From: Parasporobacterium sp.
GTDB lineage: Bacteria; Bacillota; Clostridia; Lachnospirales; Lachnospiraceae
NCBI GenBank assembly: GCA_017510065.1
Contig: JAFWOB010000160.1
Coordinates: 1-64,000, forward strand
Length of the DNA: 64,000 bases
Direction: 5' to 3'
The notes beneath the pieces are model-generated. The model was not told where the DNA came from and did no database searches. It saw nothing but the letters and a program-made list of their open reading frames with translations. Shown one piece after another: positions 16,322 to 24,141 of this stretch. Position 1 is the first letter of the stretch. The number at the start of each line of letters is the position of its first letter. The position numbers were made by a program, and so were the translations under genes.

Positions 16322-17611
16322 ATGGAACATACGGATGGCAGAAATGAAATACTGCACTGCGGTCTCCTGGGAGAGAAGCTTGGACACAGCTATTCCCCCG
16401 GGATCCACAGTTTACTGGCGGATTATGAATACCGGTTGTATGAACGTACGTCGGAAGAACTGGATGCGTTTCTTTTAGAAGGGGAATGGGATGGGCTGAA
16501 TGTGACCATCCCTTATAAAAAGCGTGTGCTTCCTTACTGTGCAAAACTGTCAGAGGCTGCTGAATGCGTGGGCAGCGTTAATACACTGGTCAAGGATTCA
16601 TCAGGAAACATCTTCGGAGACAATACGGATGTGTATGGTTTTTCCTGTCTGCTGAAGCGGCTTGGTGTAAATCCTGCCGGAAAAAAGGCATTGATTCTCG
16701 GAAACGGCGGAGCAAGTGTTTCCGTCCGCTATGTCCTTAAGAGCGCAGGCGCAGATACCGTGGTGATCAGCAGATCCGGTGAGAACAATTACTCCAATCT
16801 GGACCGTCATAAAGACGCAGCATTGCTGGTCAATACAACGCCGGTGGGTATGTATCCGGATAACGGAAAACAGGCAGCTGACCTGGCTGCTTTTCCGGCG
16901 CTGGAAGGCGTGCTGGACATTATCTACAATCCGTTCCGTACAGCGCTTCTTCTGCAGGCGGAAGAAGCAGGCATTCCTTTTGCTTCCGGATTATATATGC
17001 TGACAGCCCAGGCGGTTAAAAGTTCACAGCTCTTTCTGCAAGGAAAAGACTGTCAGGACTGCGACGAAAAAGATATGATGGAACAGATTGAATCGATCAC
17101 CCAGATCCTTGCCCACAATATGCAGAACCTGATCCTGGTGGGAATGCCGGGATGCGGCAAATCTGCCGTTTCAAAAATCCTTGCTAAAAGGACAGGAAGA
17201 GAATTGCTGGAGCTAGATCAGATGTTTGAAACGATTCATGGAATCTCTCCTGCGCAGTGCATCCTGCAGGAAGGGGAACAGGCATTTCGCAGAAAGGAAA
17301 CACAGGTGATCCGGGAAGCCGGAAAACTGTCCGGCAAGATCCTTTCCACCGGTGGAGGTTGCGTTACGATTCCGGAAAACTATCCGCTCCTGCATCAAAA
17401 TGGCGTAATTATCTGGCTGGAACGGGAGATCAAAGAACTGGCACAGGAGGGACGACCGCTTTCTGAAAGGGAGGACCTTTCTGTCATGTATGAGCGGAGA
17501 AAACCTTGTTATGAACGGTTTGCCGACCTGCGTATCACCAATAACGGCAGTCTCGATGAGGCAGCAGGAAAGATCCTGTCTTTGTATGAGGAGAGGCGGT
17601 TTTTGGGATGA
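16322..17611 (+). CDS. aroEK: fused shikimate dehydrogenase / shikimate kinase
   Basis: One 429-residue chain carrying two enzymes. Residues 1 to about 260 are AroE: GEKLGHSYSP at the shikimate site, NVTIPYKK with the catalytic Lys, GDNTDVYGF, a Rossmann LGNGGASVSVRYVL and NTTPVGMYP. From about 265 a shikimate kinase follows: P-loop GMPGCGKS at 274-281, the ELDQMFE acid pair, the STGGGC loop and RPLSERED lid. In most bacteria these are two genes; here steps four and five are physically linked. It overlaps the next gene by 4 bp. Confidence 0.95.
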   Translation: MEHTDGRNEILHCGLLGEKLGHSYSPGIHSLLADYEYRLYERTSEELDAFLLEGEWDGLNVTIPYKKRVLPYCAKLSEAAECVGSVNTLVKDSSGNIFGDNTDVYGFSCLLKRLGVNPAGKKALILGNGGASVSVRYVLKSAGADTVVISRSGENNYSNLDRHKDAALLVNTTPVGMYPDNGKQAADLAAFPALEGVLDIIYNPFRTALLLQAEEAGIPFASGLYMLTAQAVKSSQLFLQGKDCQDCDEKDMMEQIESITQILAHNMQNLILVGMPGCGKSAVSKILAKRTGRELLELDQMFETIHGISPAQCILQEGEQAFRRKETQVIREAGKLSGKILSTGGGCVTIPENYPLLHQNGVIIWLEREIKELAQEGRPLSEREDLSVMYERRKPCYERFADLRITNNGSLDEAAGKILSLYEERRFLG

Positions 17612-19299
17612 AGATTCTTCTTGTGGCTGTGAATTCCAAATTCATCCATTCCAACCTGGCGGTCCGCCTCCTGAAGGCATATGCAGGGGAGATGCCGGAC
17701 AGCGTTCAGATCATGATCCGGGAATATACGATCAATCAGTTTGAAGAAGACGTCCTTGCCGGTCTATACCGGGAACATCCGGATGTGATCCTGTTTTCCT
17801 GCTATATCTGGAACTGGTCCTTTATCAAGGGACTTTTTGAAGACCTGAAAAAAGTCCTTCCAAAGACACAGATCTGGTTGGGAGGACCGGAAGTATCTTT
17901 CAATCCGGAGGAAATCCTGGATCGGTATCCTTCTGTGGAAGGAATCCTCATTGGGGAGGGAGAAGCAGTTTTCAGAAGTCTGGTACGGGAATATTTTGTC
18001 AGCGGAGAAAAAGAGCTTTCCCGGATCCGGGGACTGTGTATCCGTGATCCGCAGCCCCGGCGGACAGAACCGGCACCCCTTCTTTCCATGGACGAGGTGC
18101 CCTTTGTCTATGACGAAGAATCTCTCCGGGAGTTTGATCACAGGATCCTCTACTATGAAACCAGCCGGGGATGTCCCTTCGGCTGCAGCTACTGCCTGTC
18201 CAGCACAGAGAAGACCGTACGGCTGCGTTCTCTGGACAAAGTCTTTCGGGAACTGCAGTTTTTCCTGGATCAGAAAGTTCCGCAGGTGAAGTTCGTGGAC
18301 AGGACATTTAACATCAATCCCGACCACACCATGGGGATCCTGCGGTATCTGACAGAGCACGATAACGGCATTACCAATTTCCATTTTGAGGTGGCAGGAG
18401 ATCTGCTGACGGAAGAGGAACTCAGCCTGATGTCCGGTATGCGTCCCGGTCTGATCCAGCTGGAGATAGGGGTCCAGAGCACCAATCCGGATACCCTGCG
18501 GGCGATCCGCCGAAAAACGGACCTTCACAGGCTGAACGCACATGTGGAACGAATCCGGGAGATGGGAAATATCCATATTCATCTGGATTTGATCGCAGGT
18601 CTTCCCTATGAAGGGTATCAGAGCTTCGCACAGAGTTTCAATGACGTCTATGCCATGCGGCCTTCCCAGCTGCAGCTGGGGTTTTTAAAAGTTTTGAAAG
18701 GCTCTCCCATGGAGGAAGAGGCAGAAACATGGAAGATCCGGCATCGAACGGATCCGCCTTATGAAGTGCTTGAAAGCGGGTGGCTGAATTATGGAGAGAT
18801 CCTGAAACTGAAAAGGATCGAAGAAATGGTAGAACTGTATTATAACTCCAGCCAGTTCACCCGGACGATCAGGGCACTGGAAATGGATTTTGAGACTCCA
18901 TTTTCCATGTATGAAAAGCTTGCAGACTATTATGAAGCCAAAGGCTGTCTTCTGAACAGCCCCTCACGGGAGTACCGGTACCGGATCCTTCTTGACTTTG
19001 CCGCGCAGAACCGTCCGGATAAAAGGGAACTTTATGAAGAACTCCTCCTGTTTGACCTGTATCTTCGGGAAAATCTGAAGAAAAGGCCTTCTTTTGCGAA
19101 AGAGGAAAAGGAAATGAAAGAAGTACTCAGAAGTTACCGAAAGAACCGAAACTGTCACGCGGAAGCTTTCCATTTTCCGGTTTACAGTTTAGATCCGAAA
19201 GAACTGAAAGTCCGGAACGAAGATCCTGTGATCGTGGTTTTTGACTACGATCACCGCAGTCCTCTGGATCACAACAGCAGCATTTCCATCCTGAAATAG
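17608..19299 (+). CDS. B12-binding-domain radical SAM protein (DUF4080 type)
   Basis: A 563-residue protein. An N-terminal cobalamin-binding-like Rossmann domain (MKILLVAVNSKFIHSNLAVR to about residue 130, with WLGGPEVSF and LIGEGEAVF) is followed by a radical SAM core with CPFGCSYC (C189, C193, C196) and FVDRTFNINP, LEIGVQSTN and HLDLIAGLPYEG. The C-terminal 200 residues fit DUF4080. Its substrate is unknown; relatives are scattered in Clostridia. The 4-bp overlap with aroE/K suggests co-translation, but a role in aromatic metabolism is not shown. Confidence 0.88.
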   Translation: MKILLVAVNSKFIHSNLAVRLLKAYAGEMPDSVQIMIREYTINQFEEDVLAGLYREHPDVILFSCYIWNWSFIKGLFEDLKKVLPKTQIWLGGPEVSFNPEEILDRYPSVEGILIGEGEAVFRSLVREYFVSGEKELSRIRGLCIRDPQPRRTEPAPLLSMDEVPFVYDEESLREFDHRILYYETSRGCPFGCSYCLSSTEKTVRLRSLDKVFRELQFFLDQKVPQVKFVDRTFNINPDHTMGILRYLTEHDNGITNFHFEVAGDLLTEEELSLMSGMRPGLIQLEIGVQSTNPDTLRAIRRKTDLHRLNAHVERIREMGNIHIHLDLIAGLPYEGYQSFAQSFNDVYAMRPSQLQLGFLKVLKGSPMEEEAETWKIRHRTDPPYEVLESGWLNYGEILKLKRIEEMVELYYNSSQFTRTIRALEMDFETPFSMYEKLADYYEAKGCLLNSPSREYRYRILLDFAAQNRPDKRELYEELLLFDLYLRENLKKRPSFAKEEKEMKEVLRSYRKNRNCHAEAFHFPVYSLDPKELKVRNEDPVIVVFDYDHRSPLDHNSSISILK

Positions 19300-19355
19300 A
19301 GATTTTTGTATGACAGAATAAGTCATGCGGAAAACGTCATACATGGCGGATTTAC

Positions 19356-19384
19356 CGGCAGTTTCAACAAACTTGAAGCTGCCG
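19356..19384 (+). terminator. hairpin after the radical SAM gene
   Basis: CGGCAGTTTCA (19356-19366) pairs with TGAAGCTGCCG (19374-19384) with one G-U. It ends two bases before the -35 box of the pilus promoter and lacks a T-run, so it may be a weak terminator or an operator dyad. Confidence 0.45.
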
Positions 19385-19386
19385 TA

Positions 19387-19415
19387 TTGACTTTGCACAG
19401 TGAGTGATCTATCAT
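19387..19415 (+). promoter_or_regulatory. sigma-A-type promoter of the Tad pilus operon
   Basis: TTGACT (19387-19392), a 17-bp spacer and TATCAT (19410-19415). The leader down to the first start codon (19504) carries two small hairpins, GCTCC/GGAGC (19424-19438) and GCTGTC/GACAGC (19447-19465), which could influence expression. No c-di-GMP riboswitch is recognisable. Confidence 0.65.
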
Positions 19416-19503
19416 CCTGTCACGCTCCTTTCGGGAGCACATAAAAGCTGTCACTTCCAGACAGCCGGACACCGAAAAAAACTGAATAGCAAAGGAGTTT
19501 AAA

Positions 19504-20532
19504 TTGGCAAAGTATGTTTTGGCGGTTTATGATGCCTGCCAGGTTTATTTGGAACGCTTTTTGAACTATGCCGGAGCCAGAACCAATCTCGGCTTTACGG
19601 TAAAAGGTTATACCGATCTGGCTATCCTTGCACAAGATATGCAGGATAACAGAATAGATGCTGTGCTGTTTTCCATTGATGAGTCGTTCATGGATTTTAT
19701 CGGAAACAAGAAAGGTGTTTTTTCGCGGATCATAATGAACGGGATGGTTGTGCTTTTTTCCGGAGAGCAGCACAGCGCCGGCGAACTGAAGGCTATGATG
19801 GATGAGTGGGATTATAAGGATGAGATAAAGATCATCGAGAAATACCAGTCCCTGGAAAACATCCTGACGGAAGCAGATGAGTATATACAGGAAAAGAAGG
19901 GGTGGCAGGCCACGGGTGCAGATATAGGGGCTTTGCAGGTGATCGGACTTTATTCTCCTGCGGATAAGGTCACACATCCGGAGACAGCGCTGAAGTTGAA
20001 AGGCGATATGCGAAATGTTCTGTACATCAGCCTGGAGAGCTTTGCAGGACTGGAACACCTGATGGATCTTCCTGCCGAAGGAGATCTGTCAGAAGCAATC
20101 TTCTGTTACAGGACCTGTCCTCCCAGACTTCCGGAGACGATACGCCGGATCCGGGGGAAAATAGGTGGAATGGATATTCTGAAAGCTCCGGACAATATGG
20201 ATGATCTGGAAGAGCTAAACGGGAATGACTGGCCGGGCTTCCTAAAAGCTGCATCCGGTTCCGGAGACTATCAAACGGTTATCGTGGATATTGCTTCTTT
20301 CAGCTGGAAGATCATCCAGGTGATCCTCACATACGGCAGACTCTATATCCCGGCCCTGCCGTATGATGAGACCAGGACCTTCCGGAGTGTTCTGACTGCC
20401 GGCGCAGTCCGGGAGGAACAAAGGAGAGGAAGGGAGATCGCATCTCTTCGGGAATTCAGAAATTTCTTTGAGGAAGAAGAATTCAGAAGGTACAGGGACC
20501 GGATCCTGGAGGTACAGTTTGAAACTGGTTGA
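19504..20532 (+). CDS. TadZ-like pilus localisation protein (degenerate ParA/MinD type)
   Basis: A 342-residue protein starting at a TTG nine bases after AAAGGAG. The N-terminal 110 residues resemble a receiver-like fold (VYDACQVYLERFLNYAGART), and the second half has the NVLYISLESFAGLEHL pattern seen in the MinD/ParA-like proteins of clostridial Tad loci. The canonical P-loop is absent: the place holds LYSPADKVTHPETALK. TadZ proteins mark the pole at which the pilus assembles; here nucleotide binding is doubtful. First gene of the operon; its end overlaps tadA by 14 bp. Confidence 0.7.
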   Translation: MAKYVLAVYDACQVYLERFLNYAGARTNLGFTVKGYTDLAILAQDMQDNRIDAVLFSIDESFMDFIGNKKGVFSRIIMNGMVVLFSGEQHSAGELKAMMDEWDYKDEIKIIEKYQSLENILTEADEYIQEKKGWQATGADIGALQVIGLYSPADKVTHPETALKLKGDMRNVLYISLESFAGLEHLMDLPAEGDLSEAIFCYRTCPPRLPETIRRIRGKIGGMDILKAPDNMDDLEELNGNDWPGFLKAASGSGDYQTVIVDIASFSWKIIQVILTYGRLYIPALPYDETRTFRSVLTAGAVREEQRRGREIASLREFRNFFEEEEFRRYRDRILEVQFETG

Positions 20533-21736
20533 GGAACTAAAGGACAGACTGATCGAAAGTCTGGATCTTTCAAAAAACATCACCGATGAACAGCTTCAGG
20601 AGATCATCGCTTCCATGGTGATGGAGCAGTACAGGGGAAAACATCTTCCCATCCGGGAACAGATCCGGATCAGCAGGGAACTGTTTCATTCGATCCGTGG
20701 ACTGGATGTGCTGCAGGAAATCCTGGAAATGGATGGGATCACGGAGATCATGGTGAACAGCTATGACAGGATCTTTGTTGAACAGGGCGGAAAACTGAGC
20801 CGTTATCCGGGACAGTTCGCTTCTCCGGAGAAACTTTCAGATGTGATCCAGAGCATTGCCGCAAGGGCCAATAAACGGGTTAATGAAGCCTCTCCCATCC
20901 TGGATACGCGTCTGGAAGACGGATCCAGAGTCAATATCGTGCTGGCACCGGTCTGCGTAGGAGGTCCCGTGGTTACGATCCGGCGTTTTCCGGAAAAAGC
21001 CATTACCATGGATACCCTGATCGCCATGGGATCTATTACCACAGATGCAGCGCAGTTTTTAAGACTTCTGGTGATCAACGGATACAACCTGTTCATCAGC
21101 GGAGGTACAGGAACCGGCAAGACCACAATGCTGAATGCTCTTTCAGATTATATTCCGGGAACGGAGAGGATCATTACCATTGAAGACTCTGCGGAACTTA
21201 AGATCAGTCATATCAGCAATCTGGTCAGTCTGGAATGCCGTCAGGCTAATACAGAAGGGGAAAATGCCGTGACGATCAGAGATTTGATACGGACTTCCCT
21301 GAGGATGCGGCCTGACAGGATTGTTGTGGGAGAAGTCCGCGGCGGAGAAGCCCTGGATATGCTTCAGGCCATGAATACAGGGCACGATGGGAGCCTGTCC
21401 ACCGGACACGCCAATTCACCGGCGGACATGCTGTCCAGGCTGGAAGTGATGACCTTGATGGCAGGAGAAGAAATCCCTATGGCAGCGGTGCGCAGCCAGA
21501 TCGCTTCTGCGCTGGACATCCTGGTCCATCTGGGGAGGATGAAAGACGGAAGCAGGAAAGTTCTGAATATTTCCCAGATCGAGGGGATCAGGGATGGGAC
21601 GATCCGGATCAGCGCGCTGTTCGAATACTGCAGGAACAAGGAAGATCCCAGTGCACCGCCGCGGCTTGTAAGGACCGGTGTTCCATTGAAGATCATGAAA
21701 GGAAACATGGTGGAACAATATGAAACATTCTTCTGA
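20519..21736 (+). CDS. cpaF: Tad pilus assembly ATPase (CpaF/TadA)
   Basis: A 405-residue secretion ATPase. The TTG at 20519 has GGAGG six bases upstream, so translation starts inside the end of the preceding gene. Key motifs are MDGITEIMVNSYDRIFVEQG in the N-terminal domain, Walker A GGTGTGKTT (195-203), IEDSAEL as Asp box, RPDRIVVGEVRGGEALDMLQ as Walker B and GHDGSLSTGHANS as His box. It powers extension of the Flp pilus from the cytoplasmic face of the membrane. Confidence 0.95.
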   Translation: MKLVEELKDRLIESLDLSKNITDEQLQEIIASMVMEQYRGKHLPIREQIRISRELFHSIRGLDVLQEILEMDGITEIMVNSYDRIFVEQGGKLSRYPGQFASPEKLSDVIQSIAARANKRVNEASPILDTRLEDGSRVNIVLAPVCVGGPVVTIRRFPEKAITMDTLIAMGSITTDAAQFLRLLVINGYNLFISGGTGTGKTTMLNALSDYIPGTERIITIEDSAELKISHISNLVSLECRQANTEGENAVTIRDLIRTSLRMRPDRIVVGEVRGGEALDMLQAMNTGHDGSLSTGHANSPADMLSRLEVMTLMAGEEIPMAAVRSQIASALDILVHLGRMKDGSRKVLNISQIEGIRDGTIRISALFEYCRNKEDPSAPPRLVRTGVPLKIMKGNMVEQYETFF

Positions 21737-22436
21737 TCATATCAAAGACATACTTGGAACAGCGATTATTTTTACGGTGCTGTATCTGTTTTACCGTTCA
21801 ATGTGGGTTATAACGCTTCTTCTCCCGTGTGTCATGGTATTTCGAAGAGAACGCAGGAAAGAAAGGGAGTATTCCAGAAAAGCAGTCCTGAACGCACAGT
21901 TCCGGGACATGCTGGAAAGCCTGGCGGCATCATTGAGAGTCGGGTATTCCATGGAAAATGCCCTGAAAGAATGCGTACGGGAAATGTCCATGACACACGG
22001 AGAAGATTCTCCGATCTGTGAAGAGCTGAATCTCATGGTTAATCAGATTGGGATCGGCATGTCTGCAGAAGCGATCTTCCGGGAGTTCGCAATGCGCAGC
22101 GCAGTGGAGGATATTGATACATTTGCTTCGGTCTTCAGCATAGCGAAACGGACCGGCGGGGACATGGTAGCGATCATAAAGGAGACCTCTGACAGTATTG
22201 CGGGGAAACTGGATACCCGCAGTGAGATTGCTGTGCTGATCAGTTCGAAGCGGTTGGAACAAAACATCATGACCATGATCCCCATCGGGATCATCCTGTA
22301 CATCGATCTGACATCGGGCGGGATGCTGGATCCGTTATACGGCAATCTCACCGGAATCCTTATTATGTCGATCTGCCTGTGTATCTACGGAGCAGCGGTC
22401 ATGCTGGGAAGAAAACTGATAAGGATCGAAGTATGA
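21720..22436 (+). CDS. TadB-like inner membrane platform protein
   Basis: A 238-residue type II secretion F-domain protein. Two helices at the N-terminus (residues 13-40), a cytoplasmic helical bundle with LESLAASLRVGYSMENALKE and FASVFSIAKRTGGDMVAII, and two C-terminal helices. This is the short form of TadB. It overlaps tadA by 17 bp and tadC by 4 bp, so the genes are translationally coupled. It should form the membrane platform with TadC. Confidence 0.85.
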   Translation: MKHSSDHIKDILGTAIIFTVLYLFYRSMWVITLLLPCVMVFRRERRKEREYSRKAVLNAQFRDMLESLAASLRVGYSMENALKECVREMSMTHGEDSPICEELNLMVNQIGIGMSAEAIFREFAMRSAVEDIDTFASVFSIAKRTGGDMVAIIKETSDSIAGKLDTRSEIAVLISSKRLEQNIMTMIPIGIILYIDLTSGGMLDPLYGNLTGILIMSICLCIYGAAVMLGRKLIRIEV

Positions 22437-23926
22437 CGTGGGTTTATGCAGGAATACTGGCTGTACTGGCAGTCATCATGGTATCAAGCAGGCGTTTCAG
22501 AAAGGAACAGCCCGGAATACCGGATCCGAAAGAGCATCCTCTCCGCCGCCTTTATCCGACGGCAGCAGCCATTTTATACATAGGAGACCGGCTGAAGAAG
22601 ACAAATCGCAATGCAAAACTGAACGGACTGCTGAAAAGCCTGTATGTAAAAGAGAACATAGAGAAAGAAAAATACCTTTACCGGGTAAAGAAAACAGCTT
22701 CTTTGCTGGCGGTTTTTGCAGGTGTGCTGGGCATGGGCTTTTTTGTTTGCCTGGCGAACGAAGGAATCCATTATGTCCGTTCACTCGAACGGGGAGAGCG
22801 TGGGCAGGGAAGCATTGACTATGAACTGGAAGCGGATTATCGGGGCGAGACAGACCCGGTACATATCCTTGTTGATCCGGTGACATATACAGAGTCTGAG
22901 ATCCTGGAACTTTTTGACAGTTCTTACGATGAAGTGAAACAGATCGTTCTTGGGGACAACGTATCCCAGGATCATGTAACAGAACCTCTGCATCTGATCC
23001 CGGAATACAATGGGATCAGCATTTTCTGGGAGATTGAAGATCTTACTGCGGTAAACTATGCCGGCAACCTGAAGGCAGAGTTAAGGGAAGGGGAAACGAA
23101 GACGGTTATGCTGTATGCAGTGTTTTCCATGGATGATGTGACGGAAACATTTACTCTTCCCATTGAACTTGCCGGACAGACAAGAAAGGAACAGGAAAAA
23201 CTCCTGGATGGTATCCTGGAAAAGATCGAGCAGAATAACGATGTCTACAGTAAAGAGGTAGTCCTTCCGGAAGAAATCGACGGATACCGGATCCGCTTCC
23301 ATACAAAGCGGTTTTCCGAAGGATATCTGTTCCTGCTCCTGGCAGCAGGAGCCGTGATCCTGATCCTGCTGTTTTATGACAGAAATCTGGAAAAACAGGT
23401 GAAGAAAAGGCAGGAGCAGATGATGTTGGATTTCACGGAAATAGTGACCAAACTCAGCCTTTTGTACGATGCCGGACTGAGTATTCACGGCGCGTTTGAA
23501 AGGGTGGTGTCTGATTATGAGAAGAAAAACCGGGGAAAACTTTCCGCGACTTCCTTGATTCCCGGGAAGAAAAAAGCGCCTTCACAGAGCGAGTATCATT
23601 TTGCATATCGGGAAATGAAACTGGTCCTGGAAAAGATCCGGCGGGGATCAGGCGAGGCGGAAGCCTATTCTCAGTTTGGAAAACGCTGCGGGCTGTATCC
23701 CTATATCAAGCTGGGGAATCTTTTGGAGCAGAATCTGAATAAAGGAACCAGGGGAATGCAGCAGCTGCTTAAAAAGGAGGTGGAAGATGCTCTTGAAGAG
23801 CGAAAAAGAATTGCAAGGAAAAAAGGGGAAGAAGCAGGGACAAAACTGCTGATCCCAATGGTTATGATGCTGGCTGTAGTGATCGCCATCGTTGCAGTGC
23901 CGGCACTTATGTCCATGCGTTTTTAA
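22433..23926 (+). CDS. TadC-like platform protein with a large extracytoplasmic insertion
   Basis: A 497-residue protein; the ATG at 22433 overlaps the tadB stop. The C-terminal 190 residues are a T2SS-F-type domain (FTEIVTKLSLLYDAGLSIHG, then a final helix PMVMMLAVVIAIVAVPAL). TadC proteins usually have about 300 residues. Here helices near 3-18 and 80-105 are followed by about 190 mostly charged and beta-rich residues (from about GSIDYELEADYRGETDP to EEIDGYRIRFHTKRF) before another helix near 298-317. The insert should face outside and may contact pilin or cell wall. Confidence 0.82.
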   Translation: MTWVYAGILAVLAVIMVSSRRFRKEQPGIPDPKEHPLRRLYPTAAAILYIGDRLKKTNRNAKLNGLLKSLYVKENIEKEKYLYRVKKTASLLAVFAGVLGMGFFVCLANEGIHYVRSLERGERGQGSIDYELEADYRGETDPVHILVDPVTYTESEILELFDSSYDEVKQIVLGDNVSQDHVTEPLHLIPEYNGISIFWEIEDLTAVNYAGNLKAELREGETKTVMLYAVFSMDDVTETFTLPIELAGQTRKEQEKLLDGILEKIEQNNDVYSKEVVLPEEIDGYRIRFHTKRFSEGYLFLLLAAGAVILILLFYDRNLEKQVKKRQEQMMLDFTEIVTKLSLLYDAGLSIHGAFERVVSDYEKKNRGKLSATSLIPGKKKAPSQSEYHFAYREMKLVLEKIRRGSGEAEAYSQFGKRCGLYPYIKLGNLLEQNLNKGTRGMQQLLKKEVEDALEERKRIARKKGEEAGTKLLIPMVMMLAVVIAIVAVPALMSMRF

Positions 23927-23948
23927 ACGGATTGAAAGGAGGGAGTTT

Positions 23949-24131
23949 ATGAAAAACGGTATTCTCAGAGTAAAAAGGTTTCTGACGGAAGATCAGGAAG
24001 GAATCGGCGTCGTGGAGGTGATTCTCATCCTTCTTGTACTGGTGGGATTGGTGCTGATCTTCAAAGACCAGATCGTTTCTCTTGCCAGAAGCATCTTCTC
24101 CAATATCACCAGTCAGGTAGACGCGGTATAG
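23949..24131 (+). CDS. flp: Flp1-type pilin precursor
   Basis: A 60-residue prepilin with GGAGG before the ATG at 23949. After a charged leader (KRFLTEDQE) comes the prepilin site G|IGVVE, with Glu at +5, and then a continuous hydrophobic helix (VILILLVLVGLVLIF) and a short polar tail. This matches the Flp1-like type IVb pilins of Clostridia. It would be cleaved by the prepilin peptidase encoded 3 kb downstream and polymerised by the TadA/B/C machine. Confidence 0.9.
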   Translation: MKNGILRVKRFLTEDQEGIGVVEVILILLVLVGLVLIFKDQIVSLARSIFSNITSQVDAV

Positions 24132-24141
24132 GAGAGCATGT

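Noticed and set aside
19416-19503. c-di-GMP riboswitch expected before a type IV pilus operon
   Set aside because: The conserved GEMM core is absent; the small hairpins do not match either c-di-GMP class.
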